Positions 1 to 8,836 are shown, counted from the stretch's first letter. The stretch is DNA of 44,965 nt from Bradyrhizobium sp. ORS 375 (GCF_000239775.1 NZ_CAFI01000164.1:1-44965); one strand, 5' to 3'. Numbers and translations are program-made. The notes: a model not told the origin generated them from the letters alone.

Positions 1-384
1 AAGGCGGCGGCCGCGGGTCGGACACCGCCGGGCCGGCAATGGACTCCCGCGATGCGGCCGCCGCCGGCGCCTGACCCGGTGCTGCTCGCGCTCGCAAGAC
101 AGGAGGAAAAGCAGCAGGCCGCGCAGGCCCGCGCTGCGGCGCCAGGCTCATTGCGCCCGCCCATCGTTCCGCCGCCGCCCGCCGGATCCGCCCCCGTCAA
201 CGGGCCGTGGGGACCGGGCGCCGCAGACTCGGCGCCTGCGGCAACGAAGAAGCGGCCGCCGTGGTACGTCACAACCCTGGTGATCCTGGTGGCGTTGTTG
301 CTGGCGGTCGCGGTCGTCCCCGGCGGCGCCGCAATTGCCGGCGTCCTGCTGTACTTCTACTTCAGGAATTGGCGGAAGCGGTGA
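1..384 (+). CDS. C-terminal part of Pro/Ala-rich single-span membrane protein (partial at window edge)
   Basis: The reading frame is open to the left edge of the window without a stop, so the true start is probably outside; an internal ATG lies at 52. The visible part is a low-complexity Pro/Ala/Gly-rich stretch, then a basic anchor (KKRPPWYVTT), one hydrophobic segment of about 25 residues near the C-terminus (LVILVALLLAVAVVPGGAA and following) and a basic tail ending FRNWRKR. This looks like a small membrane protein with a disordered cytoplasmic arm. I do not recognise a family. Its relation to the catabolic locus that begins on the other strand is unknown. Confidence 0.5.
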   Translation, partial: KAAAAGRTPPGRQWTPAMRPPPAPDPVLLALARQEEKQQAAQARAAAPGSLRPPIVPPPPAGSAPVNGPWGPGAADSAPAATKKRPPWYVTTLVILVALLLAVAVVPGGAAIAGVLLYFYFRNWRKR

Positions 385-571
385 TCCTGACGAAGGTCAC
401 GACGGCCCGATCTGGACGGGAGGACACAAGCTGTCGGGCGCGGCGCACGAGCTTGATGTATGGCTACAACCGCAGTGCAGATGCCTTCTGATGGAGATGC
501 AGAAGCAACTTGCTTCGTGGACAAGCCGCCAACGTTCGGCGCCCGATACGAATGATGTCTGCGATCGGCCA

Positions 572-2029
572 TCATCGATAGAAGCCGAGAACAGCTTTGG
601 TCTCGATATATTCTTCGATGCCTTCGAGGCCGTATTCCCGGCCATTGCCGGAACGCTTGTAGCCGCCGAACGGTGCGTTGGGGTCCCAGTCGGGATAGTC
701 GAGATGCACCTGGCCGGAGCGGATCTGGCCGGCAACCATCTGCGTCGTCGGCCAGTCCTTGCCTTGGACGTGAGCGCCGAGGCCGTAGACGGTGTCGTTC
801 GCGATATCGATCGCCTCCTCCACCGTGTCATAGGGGATGATCGACAGCACCGGGCCGAAGATCTCCTCTTGCGCAATCCGCATGTCGCGATGGACATTCG
901 AGAACACCGTCGGTCGCGCATACAGCCCGACCGGGAGTCCATCGGGCCGTCCCGTTCCGCCGATGACAAGCTTGGCGCCCTCCTCGAGGCCGACGCCGAT
1001 CATGGTCTGGACGCGATCGAACTGCGGCCGGTTGGCGATCGGGCCATGAGTTGTGCTTTCGAGAAGCGGATCACCGACCACCAGTTCGGACGCGGCGGCC
1101 TCGGCCAGCCTCTCGACCTCTGCCAATTGCGCGCGCAAGACGAGCATGCGCGTCGGCGCGCTACAGGATTGGCCGACATTGCGGAAGGCAGCGCCGACTC
1201 CAAGCGGGACGGCCCGGCGCAGATCGGCATCCGGCAAGATGATGTTGGGCGACTTACCACCGAGCTCCTGAGCCACGCGCTTCACGGTGGGCGCGGCCGC
1301 CTGGGCGACGAGAATGCCCGCCCGGGTCGAGCTAGTGATCGAGATCATGTCGACCTCGGGGTGCGCGGCCAGCGCGGCACCGACGGTCGGACCTGTGCCG
1401 TGGACAAGGTTGAAGACCCCGGGCGGCACGCCGACATCATCCATCACCTCGGCGAACAGAGCAGCACTCAGCGGCGACAATTCGCTCGGCTTCAGCACCA
1501 TCGTACAGCCGGCGGCGAGCGCCGGAGCGACCTTGGCTGTGATCTGGTAGAGCGGCCAATTCCAGGGCGTGATGAGCGCGCAGACGCCGATGGGCTCGCG
1601 CATGATCGCGGTGCTGCCGCGTGCGGTGATGAACGGAAAGCGCGCAAGATTGTCACGCGCGGCGCGGACATGTTCGGCGGCCAGCGGGACTTGCGCAAGA
1701 CGGGCGTAGCTGATCGCAGCCCCCATCTCGCACGTCAGGGCCTGCGCGAAAAGCTCCTGGCGTTCGAGGATCAAGGCGTGGATACGCGTGAGGAGTGCGG
1801 CGCGCTCTTCGGGGCGCGTGCGTGCCCAGCCGGGAAAAGCGCGACGGGCGGCGTTCACGGCGTACTCGACATCGGCCTCGCTGCCCAGCGGAAGGGCGGC
1901 CACGATCTCTTCTTTGGCGGGGTTGACGATCGGAGCATGCTCCATGCCATCCGGCTTGCACCAGCCGCCGCTAATGAAGAAGGAGCCGAGATGGCCCGCC
2001 TCGGTCAGATGCCTGATGGGATTAGTCAT
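572..2029 (-). CDS. Aldehyde dehydrogenase family protein (NAD(P)+-dependent)
   Basis: This is a 485-aa member of the ALDH superfamily, which oxidises aldehydes to acids with NAD(P)+. Seen directly: the NAD-site motif TPWNWPL (Asn157), VLKPSE (Lys180), the general base in QELGGKSP (Glu255) and the catalytic cysteine in NVGQSCSAPTR (Cys289), followed by the late motif EEIFGPVLS. Length is normal for the family. I chose the ATG at 2029 because it overlaps the stop of the upstream oxidoreductase gene by 4 nt (ATGA), a sign of translational coupling. A longer in-frame extension would run into that gene. Together with the DAO-type oxidase upstream it resembles the amine oxidation then aldehyde oxidation pair of polyamine-type catabolism (PuuB/PuuC logic). 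The actual aldehyde is not known. Confidence 0.93.
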   Translation of the reverse strand: MTNPIRHLTEAGHLGSFFISGGWCKPDGMEHAPIVNPAKEEIVAALPLGSEADVEYAVNAARRAFPGWARTRPEERAALLTRIHALILERQELFAQALTCEMGAAISYARLAQVPLAAEHVRAARDNLARFPFITARGSTAIMREPIGVCALITPWNWPLYQITAKVAPALAAGCTMVLKPSELSPLSAALFAEVMDDVGVPPGVFNLVHGTGPTVGAALAAHPEVDMISITSSTRAGILVAQAAAPTVKRVAQELGGKSPNIILPDADLRRAVPLGVGAAFRNVGQSCSAPTRMLVLRAQLAEVERLAEAAASELVVGDPLLESTTHGPIANRPQFDRVQTMIGVGLEEGAKLVIGGTGRPDGLPVGLYARPTVFSNVHRDMRIAQEEIFGPVLSIIPYDTVEEAIDIANDTVYGLGAHVQGKDWPTTQMVAGQIRSGQVHLDYPDWDPNAPFGGYKRSGNGREYGLEGIEEYIETKAVLGFYR

Positions 2030-3303
2030 TGAAAGCGATCCTTGATGCGGTAGTAGGCACCGACGAGAGGCAGGAACCAGGGCTTGCCGAAATGGCCGGG
2101 AATGGCGGGCCAGGCGAAGTCCTTCCAGGGGTTCAACGCGGCCCGGCCGTCCATGACCTCGGCCATGATCGTCCCCATCAGCGTCGACATCTGCGTGCCG
2201 TGTCCGCTGTAACCCATGGAGTAGTAGATGCCGTTGCGTTCGCCTGCGCGCGGCAGGCGGTCGCGCGTCATGTCGACCATGCCGCCCCAGCAATAGTCGA
2301 TCCGTGCGTTGCGCAGCTCGGGATAGACATCGTGAAGCGCGGCGCGCAGGATCTCGCCGCTCTTCGCGTCCGAGGCCGGATTGGACACCGCGAAGCGCGC
2401 CCGACCGCCGAACAGCAGGCGATTGTCGGGCGTCGTGCGGAAGTAGTTGACGAGGTTCTTGGTATCGACCGCATTGCGCCGGCGCGGGAGCAACCTGTCG
2501 AGAAGATCTGTGGGCAACGGCTCCGTGACGATCAGGAAGGCGCCGACCGGCACGATGCGGCGACGGATCCAGCCGAGCGGACCGACCTGCGAGATTCCAC
2601 TGGCGAGGAGAACCTGCTTGGCCGTGAAACGGCCCTTGGGGAAATCGACCAGGTGGCCGCCGCCGGGCGCCGCCATCAGGCCGGTCATGGGCGTCCGCTC
2701 ATGGATGGCGACGCCGCGACGCGCGGCAGCTTCCGCAAGGCCACGGACGAAGCGCCCGACATGCATGGCTGCACTCTTGCGATAGACGAGGCCGCCGTAA
2801 TAGCGCTCCGATCCGATTTCCGATGCGAGATCCTCGCGCCGAACCATATGCGTATCGGGATCGACGTGAGCGGCGAGCAATTCCTGGCCGCGCGCGAGCT
2901 TGTCGTAATGCTCGGGCTTGGCCGCGAGCTTGATCTTGCCGACGCGGGCGAAGCTGCAGTCGATGTTCTCCTCGGCGACGAGACGCTCGACCATATCCAC
3001 GCCGGCGTCGAAGGCGCGGTAGAGCCTGTCGGCGACGTCACGTCCGAGCTTGTCGGACATCACCCCATAGTCCTGGGCGAAGCCGTTGTTGCACATCGCG
3101 CCGTTGCGGCCCGAGGCGGCGTGGCCGATCGTCTCTGCCTCCAGCATGATGACGCGGGCGCCCTTTTTGGCGAGCGCCAGCGCCGCGGAGGAGCCCGTGA
3201 GCCCGCCGCCGATCACCGCGACATCGTATGTCCCTTCGATCGGACCTTTGGCACCGCCCGAAAACGGTTCGGACGTGTCCAGCCAGTAGGATGTGAGCTT
3301 CAT
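2026..3303 (-). CDS. FAD-dependent oxidoreductase, DAO family (PuuB/OrdL-like)
   Basis: This 425-aa flavoprotein has an N-terminal Rossmann motif DVAVIGGGLTGSSA (about residues 27-40), an acidic end of the second strand (VIMLE) and the motif HAASGRNGAMCNNG typical of DAO-family amine and amino-acid oxidases such as gamma-glutamylputrescine oxidase. Near the C-terminus the segment YYSMGYSGHGTQMSTLMG matches the FAD-binding end of the family. It probably oxidises a secondary or primary amine to an aldehyde or imine, with the coupled ALDH taking the product onward. The gene overlaps the ALDH start by 4 nt and lies 51 nt after the PLP-enzyme gene, so the three are probably co-transcribed. Substrate is not determinable from sequence. 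Confidence 0.9.
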   Translation of the reverse strand: MKLTSYWLDTSEPFSGGAKGPIEGTYDVAVIGGGLTGSSAALALAKKGARVIMLEAETIGHAASGRNGAMCNNGFAQDYGVMSDKLGRDVADRLYRAFDAGVDMVERLVAEENIDCSFARVGKIKLAAKPEHYDKLARGQELLAAHVDPDTHMVRREDLASEIGSERYYGGLVYRKSAAMHVGRFVRGLAEAAARRGVAIHERTPMTGLMAAPGGGHLVDFPKGRFTAKQVLLASGISQVGPLGWIRRRIVPVGAFLIVTEPLPTDLLDRLLPRRRNAVDTKNLVNYFRTTPDNRLLFGGRARFAVSNPASDAKSGEILRAALHDVYPELRNARIDYCWGGMVDMTRDRLPRAGERNGIYYSMGYSGHGTQMSTLMGTIMAEVMDGRAALNPWKDFAWPAIPGHFGKPWFLPLVGAYYRIKDRFQ

Positions 3304-3354
3304 CTGTCACCGGGCTCGAAGGAGGAAGGGAAGAATGTGCTGTGCCCCGAGCAA

Positions 3355-4506
3355 CTACCAACCGCGGATGCGCGGCCACTGGGCTTCGATCGCGGCGCCC
3401 TGGCCGGCGACCACGTGGTAGTGCTCGTGCTGCGAGGCCGTGGCGCACGCATGGTTGGGAAGGATGCGAACTTTGGTGCCGACAGGCAGGTCCGGCAGCG
3501 ACTGGGACGAGCCGGAGCGGACCGCGAGCGTCCCATGCTCCTGGCTCGCATAGGCCACGATCAGGTCGGGATAGATCCGGCCCGCGAGATCGCAGACCAG
3601 GCCGTAGCCCTGGTCGACCTGCTGACTTGCTGTGCCGCGATCGCGCGAAAGCGCCATCCAGCCCGCGTCGATCATGATCCATCCCTTTTCGGGCTTGGCG
3701 CCGATGACGGTGGACAGAACCGACAGGGCGAGATCATCGGTCGAGCAGACGCCGACGCCGTGCATCACCAGGTCAAAGAACATGTAGACGCCCGCCCGCA
3801 CTTCGGTCACGCCGTCGAGCGCGGCAGCGCAATGAGCGGTCGGGGTCGAGCCGACACTGACGACGAGGCAGTGATGTCCGGCCGCACGCAGCCGCTCGGC
3901 GGCCTTGACGGCGACGGCCCGTTCATTCTCCGCCGCGGCCACCAGCGCCTCGGGCGTGTGAAGCGCATAGGATTCGCCCGCGTGCGTCAGCACGCCTGCA
4001 AGCGCCGAGCCGCTGTTCGTCAGCGTTGCAGCGACGTCGAGCAGCGCGGGGTCGTCCGCCCGCAGTCCGCCGCGATGGCCGTCGCAATCGATCTCGATGA
4101 AAGCAGCCGGCGCCACGCCTATTGCCCGCCCCGCTTCAGACAGGAAGGCGGCCTGCTCCACCGTGTCCAGCAGCACCTTGATATCCACGCCCGCCTTGCG
4201 CAGGCTCATGGCACGACTGGCCGTATGAGGCGCGATACCGACCGCGTAGGTGATGTCGCGATAGCCGTGACCGGCGAAGTAGTCCGCCTCCGCCAAGGTG
4301 GAGACCGTGATGGGTCCTGGCCCGTTCGGGAAGGCGCGCTTGGCGACGTCGATCGACTTGGCTGTCTTCATGTGCGGACGAAGCGTGACGCCGAGGTCGC
4401 TCATGCGGGCGGCGAGGCGCGCGAGGTTGCGGTCCAGCCGGGCCCCATCGAGAATGGCGGCCGGGGTGGCCAAATCTTCGAGGCTTGCGGCTGTGGTATT
4501 CAGCAT
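3355..4506 (-). CDS. PLP enzyme of the D-serine dehydratase / D-threonine aldolase family
   Basis: This is a 383-aa fold-type III (alanine racemase-like) PLP protein. The PLP lysine is in RPHMKTAKS (Lys47), and the C-terminal metal motif is PNHACAT (His352, Cys354). Known family biochemistry: eukaryotic-type D-serine dehydratase uses a His-x-Cys zinc pair, while D-threonine aldolases carry His-x-Asp, so the motif here leans toward the dehydratase branch. Expected role is cleavage or deamination of a D-hydroxy amino acid. The start at 4506 is preceded by AGGAGA with good spacing; the longer frame upstream runs into the acetyltransferase gene. The stop of that gene is 10 nt upstream, so the two are in one operon. 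Substrate remains inferred. Confidence 0.85.
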   Translation of the reverse strand: MLNTTAASLEDLATPAAILDGARLDRNLARLAARMSDLGVTLRPHMKTAKSIDVAKRAFPNGPGPITVSTLAEADYFAGHGYRDITYAVGIAPHTASRAMSLRKAGVDIKVLLDTVEQAAFLSEAGRAIGVAPAAFIEIDCDGHRGGLRADDPALLDVAATLTNSGSALAGVLTHAGESYALHTPEALVAAAENERAVAVKAAERLRAAGHHCLVVSVGSTPTAHCAAALDGVTEVRAGVYMFFDLVMHGVGVCSTDDLALSVLSTVIGAKPEKGWIMIDAGWMALSRDRGTASQQVDQGYGLVCDLAGRIYPDLIVAYASQEHGTLAVRSGSSQSLPDLPVGTKVRILPNHACATASQHEHYHVVAGQGAAIEAQWPRIRGW

Positions 4507-4516
4507 GCCGGCTCTC

Positions 4517-5386
4517 CTAATTGAGCGATTGGTTCGAGAGCGCGAAGACCCGCGACGGTCCGCTCCGCGGCATCGTACCCCGAACCATGGTGAGCGCATC
4601 GCTGATCTGCAACAAGCCGATCGAATCGAGCCAAGGGGACAGGCCGGTGTCGGCCGCCGTGTCGATCCGCACGAACCGGCCTTCCAGCCGCGACAGCGCC
4701 GCCTTGATCAGAAGATGCGCGTCGTCGGGTGTCGGCGCAATGACGGGGCCGACGACGTGCCCGCGGCCGAACAGGCGCGAGATGACATAGCCTGCGACGT
4801 CGCCCTGCCGCAGCAGGACCTGGGCGTCACCGACCTCCAGCAAGCGCCCGAGCAGCGGACGCCGCTGGAAGCCCGTCGCCTCGGCGTCGAGGCGCGCAAC
4901 GGCTTCGAAGTCCGAGGATGTCAGCGGCCGTACGACATCAAGGGGCGGCGCCTCAGAGCGGCCGGCGGGGTTGCCCTGATGCTGGTGGACCATCCCGGCC
5001 GGCTGAAAGCCGCGCCGCGTGTAGAGGATCTGACCTTCCGGAGTGGAATTCAGGAGAACGGTCCGCGGTCCCGCCGCCGCCAACAGACTGTCCATGAGCC
5101 TGGCGCCATAACCGCGGCCCTGGGCCGCGCCGGAGACGATGATCATGCCCATCGTGGCGCAGTCCTCGCCATAGGGAAACCACGCGGCGGTAGCGATGAC
5201 CTCACCGTCGCGCTCCAGAACGAACCCCTGCCCGAGTTGCAGGGCAAATGCCCAGTCCTCGATCCGATAAGGCCAGCGCATTTCCTGGGACAATTTCAGG
5301 GCGCCGGGCAGGTGATGGGCGGAGAACGGGACAAGCGAAACGTCGGTTGCCGCGATCCCTCGATCCCGGAAGTCTGCGGTTGTCAT
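4517..5386 (-). CDS. Tandem GNAT-domain N-acetyltransferase (copy 1)
   Basis: A 289-aa protein with two GNAT-like halves. The first half carries the acetyl-CoA loop AAQGRGYGARLMDSLL (the Q/RxxGxG/A motif), followed by LLNSTPEGQILYTRRGF, as in canonical GNATs. The second half (from about residue 150: VRPLTSSDFEAVARLD, then LFGRGHVVGPVIAPTPDDA) looks like the degenerate C-terminal GNAT domain of two-domain proteins. It is clearly paralogous to the protein at 6394-7269 (shared pattern FGRGHVxGPxxA and xxGRFVRxDT). It probably acetylates an amine or amino acid in the pathway of its neighbours. The start at 5386 has GAAGG just upstream. It leads the minus-strand run PLP enzyme, oxidoreductase, ALDH. 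Confidence 0.85.
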   Translation of the reverse strand: MTTADFRDRGIAATDVSLVPFSAHHLPGALKLSQEMRWPYRIEDWAFALQLGQGFVLERDGEVIATAAWFPYGEDCATMGMIIVSGAAQGRGYGARLMDSLLAAAGPRTVLLNSTPEGQILYTRRGFQPAGMVHQHQGNPAGRSEAPPLDVVRPLTSSDFEAVARLDAEATGFQRRPLLGRLLEVGDAQVLLRQGDVAGYVISRLFGRGHVVGPVIAPTPDDAHLLIKAALSRLEGRFVRIDTAADTGLSPWLDSIGLLQISDALTMVRGTMPRSGPSRVFALSNQSLN

Positions 5387-5631
5387 GCTGCCTTCAGGTA
5401 TCTCAATGAGGTCTCATCACACTCGGATGACATAGCGCCCGCGCCGTCCCCTGGTCTGATGGTGATGGGACGTGCGTTAGGACCAGCATCCAAGATCGAA
5501 CTGCCGATGCTTCACTGCGCCCAGGGTGGTCCGAGACCGGCAGAAGGTTCGACTGCAGACCGGACCGTTTTCGATATTATCTTCCGAAAGTCCGCAGTCT
5601 ACGGCGCGAACAGCCGGGCCGTTTCTCTACC

Positions 5632-5874
5632 TTGAGCGCCATCCCAAGCCGCGGCGCGATGATGGAGGAGATCCTGACGAGACTGGTCGCATGTCCGTCC
5701 GTCATCGGCATGTCGAACGCGCTCTGGCGTCACCCCAAGGTGATGATCACGCCGCACGTCGCAAGCGTCACCCAGCCTTACACGGCCGCGCGCACCTTGA
5801 TCGACAACAACATCCGCCGCCGCCGAGCCGGTCAGCCGATGATTGGGCTGATGGATCGCGCGCGCAGATGCTGA
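5632..5874 (+). pseudogene. Remnant of GhrA-like 2-hydroxyacid dehydrogenase (C-terminal end only)
   Basis: An 80-codon frame whose last 50 residues (ALWRHPKVMITPHVAS, then a DNNIRRRRAGQPMIG-type tail) match the C-terminus of glyoxylate/hydroxypyruvate reductases of the GhrA type, including the conserved TPH histidine. The NAD-binding domain and most of the catalytic domain (about 300 residues in intact enzymes) are missing, and the preceding residues are only vaguely family-like. No ribosome-binding site precedes the TTG at 5632. I read this as a decayed gene left by deletion. It points the same way as the cupin gene 29 nt downstream, so an older plus-strand operon may once have existed here. 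Confidence 0.65.
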
Positions 5875-5903
5875 CACTTCACCACCCGTACACGGAGGCA
5901 CGC

Positions 5904-6260
5904 ATGTCGCTTCTCATCCCCATCGATACCAATCCGACGTTCACGCCCAAAGACGGGCTCCCGCTGCCCGAGCGACTGATCTCCGGCTCGCCCAAGTTCA
6001 AGACCTGGGCTCAGGACGACTCGCGCGGCGAGATGATCAAGACCGGGGTCTGGGAAGCGACGCCCGGCGAAACGCACTCGATCAAAGGCACGACATTCGA
6101 GTTCTGCCATATCCTATCGGGACTGATCGAGATCAAGGAGACAGGCGGCGAAACATTCACCTTCCGTGCCGGCGACAGCTTCGTGATGAAGCCGGGCTTC
6201 GTGGGCATCTGGCGCACGATCGAGACCGTGCGGAAAATCTACGTCTGCGTCTACGAATGA
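5904..6260 (+). CDS. Small cupin-domain protein (DUF861/Cupin_3 type)
   Basis: A 118-aa single-domain cupin. The core reads GVWEATPGETHSIKG, then EFCHILSGLIEIKETGG, then FRAGDSFVMKPGFVGIW, which is the two-motif cupin barrel of the Cupin_3 family found in (S)-ureidoglycine aminohydrolase-like and EutQ-like proteins. Members are often encoded beside DAO oxidoreductases and ALDHs, where their role is usually undefined. The start at 5904 is set by CGGAGG about 7 nt upstream; the open frame extends back to 5526 but that part has no protein-like character. It is on the plus strand, between two minus-strand operons. Metal ligands look incomplete, so enzymatic activity is not assured. Confidence 0.85.
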   Translation: MSLLIPIDTNPTFTPKDGLPLPERLISGSPKFKTWAQDDSRGEMIKTGVWEATPGETHSIKGTTFEFCHILSGLIEIKETGGETFTFRAGDSFVMKPGFVGIWRTIETVRKIYVCVYE

Positions 6261-6393
6261 CCGGTGCCGGCGAGCGGCCTCACCCGCTCCGCTATCGCGC
6301 GTCCGTCTCGCGCAGCCGGATGCCCGCGGCGTGACTTCGCGGTTTCGCGCCGAAAGCCCGACACTTTCCCTGGTCCTGGTTCGGCGCGCCGGC

Positions 6394-7269
6394 TCAGTTG
6401 AAGGAGTGGCCGGCCAAGCCGTAGACGATTGGGTGACCCGCAACCTCGTTCAGAAACGGGCGTCCCTTCCACATCGTAGTGACAGCCTCGCCGGCGACGA
6501 GCCCGCTGCGGGTGAGAAACTCTGCAAAGGCGCCTTGCGAACGGGTATCCACCCGAACGAACCGTCCCTTCAGCGCTTCCATGTGAACCGCCGTGAGATG
6601 GATGGCATCCTCGTCGTTGGACGCGACGATCGGTCCGATGACATGCCCCCGACCGAACTCACGGCACATGGAGTAGCCGACGATCTCGCCGCGACGACGG
6701 AGCACCCACACGCTCGAAACCTCGGCCAGAAGGGTGAGAAGGCGCTCACGATCTACCCCGAATGCAGCGAGGTCGAGCGGCATGATCTCGCCGATCACCT
6801 CCCCGGGCAGCTCCTCGAGACGACCATCCACGGGCGTCAGGGATGCTCCACTCCACGAGACCTCGCCATCGTGGAGCTGAACGACCGCCTCCTTGATGAA
6901 GCCCAGGGAGTGGTAGAGGCCATAGGCCGCCTTGGTGGCGTTGAGGCTCAGGCGACGGGCCCCGCAATGAGAGAAGACGTGGTCCATCAGCCAGCGGCCG
7001 TTGCCCTGCGCCTGCGTGCGCGGCACCGTAATCACCAGGCCGATCGTGGCGAAGTCGTCTCCGTGAGGAAACCACATCGCGCTTCCGAATACACGGCCGA
7101 TGCCGTCGACCGCCACGATGCCCTTGCCGGCACGGCGCATGAGCTCCAGATCGTTCGGGCGGTGCGGCCAGCCAACGCTGATCGTGAGCGCGTGGAGCAG
7201 CTTGACATCGACACCGGCAATGTCCTGCGGAAACAGCTCGAACGATTTCAGGCGCACGGAGTCTTGCAT
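6394..7269 (-). CDS. Tandem GNAT-domain N-acetyltransferase (copy 2)
   Basis: A 291-aa paralogue of the protein at 4517-5386 with the same two-domain layout. The N-terminal half has TVPRTQAQGNGRWLMDHV in the acetyl-CoA loop position and LSLNATKAAYGLYHSLGF after it; the C-terminal half has MCREFGRGHVIGPIVASNDE. The start at 7269 has AAGGGGAT upstream. It is the last gene of the importer/oxidoreductase run, 132 nt after the DAO-type oxidoreductase stop. Having one such protein per oxidoreductase suggests that acetylation is part of substrate handling, perhaps activation, protection or detoxification of an amine. This role is inferred from context. Confidence 0.85.
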   Translation of the reverse strand: MQDSVRLKSFELFPQDIAGVDVKLLHALTISVGWPHRPNDLELMRRAGKGIVAVDGIGRVFGSAMWFPHGDDFATIGLVITVPRTQAQGNGRWLMDHVFSHCGARRLSLNATKAAYGLYHSLGFIKEAVVQLHDGEVSWSGASLTPVDGRLEELPGEVIGEIMPLDLAAFGVDRERLLTLLAEVSSVWVLRRRGEIVGYSMCREFGRGHVIGPIVASNDEDAIHLTAVHMEALKGRFVRVDTRSQGAFAEFLTRSGLVAGEAVTTMWKGRPFLNEVAGHPIVYGLAGHSFN

Positions 7270-7401
7270 CGTCAGATCCCCTTATCGCCGTCGAAGGATG
7301 AAGCGAGGACAGACATCGGCATACCGGATCATCTACAAGAAACATACGAAAAACAATCAGGCATCGGCGACCGGCCCCCGATACGTCGAGCGGCCCTTCC
7401 C

Positions 7402-8736
7402 CTACATCATGTCCGGCCGCCTGATGGCCGATCCATCCGAAAAGCGCGATAGACGATAGGCTTGAGTTTCGACGAACGGCGTTTCGTTCGTGGCGAGTTC
7501 GCTCGCCAGCCGGCCCGCTCCGGGTCCGAGCGCAAAGCCGTGGCCGCTGAAGCCGGTGGCGATCGTCAGCCCGCGGATCTTGTCGCTCGTGTCCACGACA
7601 GGCACGAGGTCCGGCGAGGTGTCGATCAGCCCGGCCCAGGACTCGGCGACCCCGATGCCCTTGAGCGCCGGGAAGTCCGACACCAGATTGCGGATGGCCT
7701 GATCGACCAGATCCTTCTGCGGAACTGGATCCATGATCCGGATCTTCTCGAACGGAGAGATCGCGTCGAAGTCCCAGCTCCCCCAGGCGTCCGGACCGTT
7801 CCAGAGCATGCTGTTGACCCGGTAGGTCATCTTCTTCCCGATCTTGGCGCGCATCAGCTCGCGAAACTTCGTCGCGTAGCGCAAGCCCTGCGGCGCCAGG
7901 TTGATGACGCCATGCCCCGGCACGGCGATCGTGTAGGAGCCGTCGATGCGCCGCCGCAGGGCGTACCCCGCGCCGAAAACACATGAAACATCGAAGATGT
8001 CGGGAGCAGGCGTCGTGCGCAGCGCCGTTCCGTCGATATTGGCCACGGGCAAGTCGATCCCGTGCCGGCGCAGAAAGCGCGAGCTCCAGGCGCCGCCCGC
8101 CAGCACCACGGCGCAGGCGCGGATCAGTCCGCGCTCCGTCCACACGCCCTTCACCTCACCATTGGCGATATCGAGCCCGCGCGCGGCGCAGTTCTGATGC
8201 ACGAAAGCGCCCAGCGCCTTGGCGCCCTCGGCGATGGCGGGCGCAGCCAGCCCCGGCTCCGCGCAGCCGTCGGTCGGAGACCAGATGCCCCCGAGCCATG
8301 TGTTGGTGCTGCCCTTCATCCGCTCCTGCGCCTGGGCCGCGGTCAGACTCTCGTTATGGAATCCCATGAGCCTCGCCTGCTGGCTCCACTTCTCCCAGCG
8401 GGCCAGCTCGCCTGGGTCCTTCGTGGCGTAGAGAATGCCGGCGCGGCGGAAGCCGAGGTCGGCGCCGAGTTCGGCGTTCAGCTCCCCCCAACGCTTCAAG
8501 CTGTACATCGCCAACGGCAGCTCGTGGAGGTCGCGGTTCTGCTGGCGCACCCAGCCCCAGTTGCGGCCGGACTGCTCGCCCGCCACGATGCCTTTCTCGA
8601 TCAGGGCGACCGACACCTTCTTGCGCGCCAGCTCATAGGCCGTCGACGTGCCGACGATGCCCGCGCCGATCACGACGACATCGACCTGCTTGGGAAAGTC
8701 GGCGCTGTTCTGCACCGGTTGAACGACGATGGGCAT
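7402..8736 (-). CDS. FAD-dependent oxidoreductase, DAO family (second copy)
   Basis: A 444-aa flavoprotein with VVVIGAGIVGTSTAYELA (Gly24, Gly26, Gly29) and the family motif EQSGRNWGWVRQQ after the first FAD-binding region, as in amine and amino-acid oxidases with DAO fold. The C-terminal segment IATGFSGHGFALGPGAG is the conserved second FAD contact. It is a distant paralogue of the protein at 2026-3303. It lies 100 nt after the permease stop, so it is probably the first enzyme acting on whatever the ABC importer delivers. Likely reaction: oxidation of a C-N bond of an imported amino compound with release of aldehyde, keto acid or ammonia. Substrate unknown. Confidence 0.9.
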   Translation of the reverse strand: MPIVVQPVQNSADFPKQVDVVVIGAGIVGTSTAYELARKKVSVALIEKGIVAGEQSGRNWGWVRQQNRDLHELPLAMYSLKRWGELNAELGADLGFRRAGILYATKDPGELARWEKWSQQARLMGFHNESLTAAQAQERMKGSTNTWLGGIWSPTDGCAEPGLAAPAIAEGAKALGAFVHQNCAARGLDIANGEVKGVWTERGLIRACAVVLAGGAWSSRFLRRHGIDLPVANIDGTALRTTPAPDIFDVSCVFGAGYALRRRIDGSYTIAVPGHGVINLAPQGLRYATKFRELMRAKIGKKMTYRVNSMLWNGPDAWGSWDFDAISPFEKIRIMDPVPQKDLVDQAIRNLVSDFPALKGIGVAESWAGLIDTSPDLVPVVDTSDKIRGLTIATGFSGHGFALGPGAGRLASELATNETPFVETQAYRLSRFSDGSAIRRPDMM

Positions 8737-8836
8737 AGCGAGTGTCTTTCAATCAAGGTGCCGTGGCTCACGGCGTGGTGGTACGAGTTGATCGCCGGCG
8801 CTGCGGCAGCGCCGGCAGGCGTCGTGTCGTGCGGTC

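Noticed and set aside
385-571. Short repeat GAAGC-AACTT-GCTTC near 502-516 as terminator of the ALDH operon
   Set aside because: The stem is only 5 bp with no U-tract on the relevant strand.
335-2032. Long plus-strand frame (565 codons) opposite the aldehyde dehydrogenase
   Set aside because: It is antisense to a gene with full ALDH motifs and its product is Arg/Asp/His-rich without any family feature; a GC-skew shadow.
2029-4524. Plus-strand frame of 831 codons opposite the oxidoreductase and PLP-enzyme genes
   Set aside because: Shadow frame in high-GC DNA; spans two real genes with clear catalytic motifs on the other strand.
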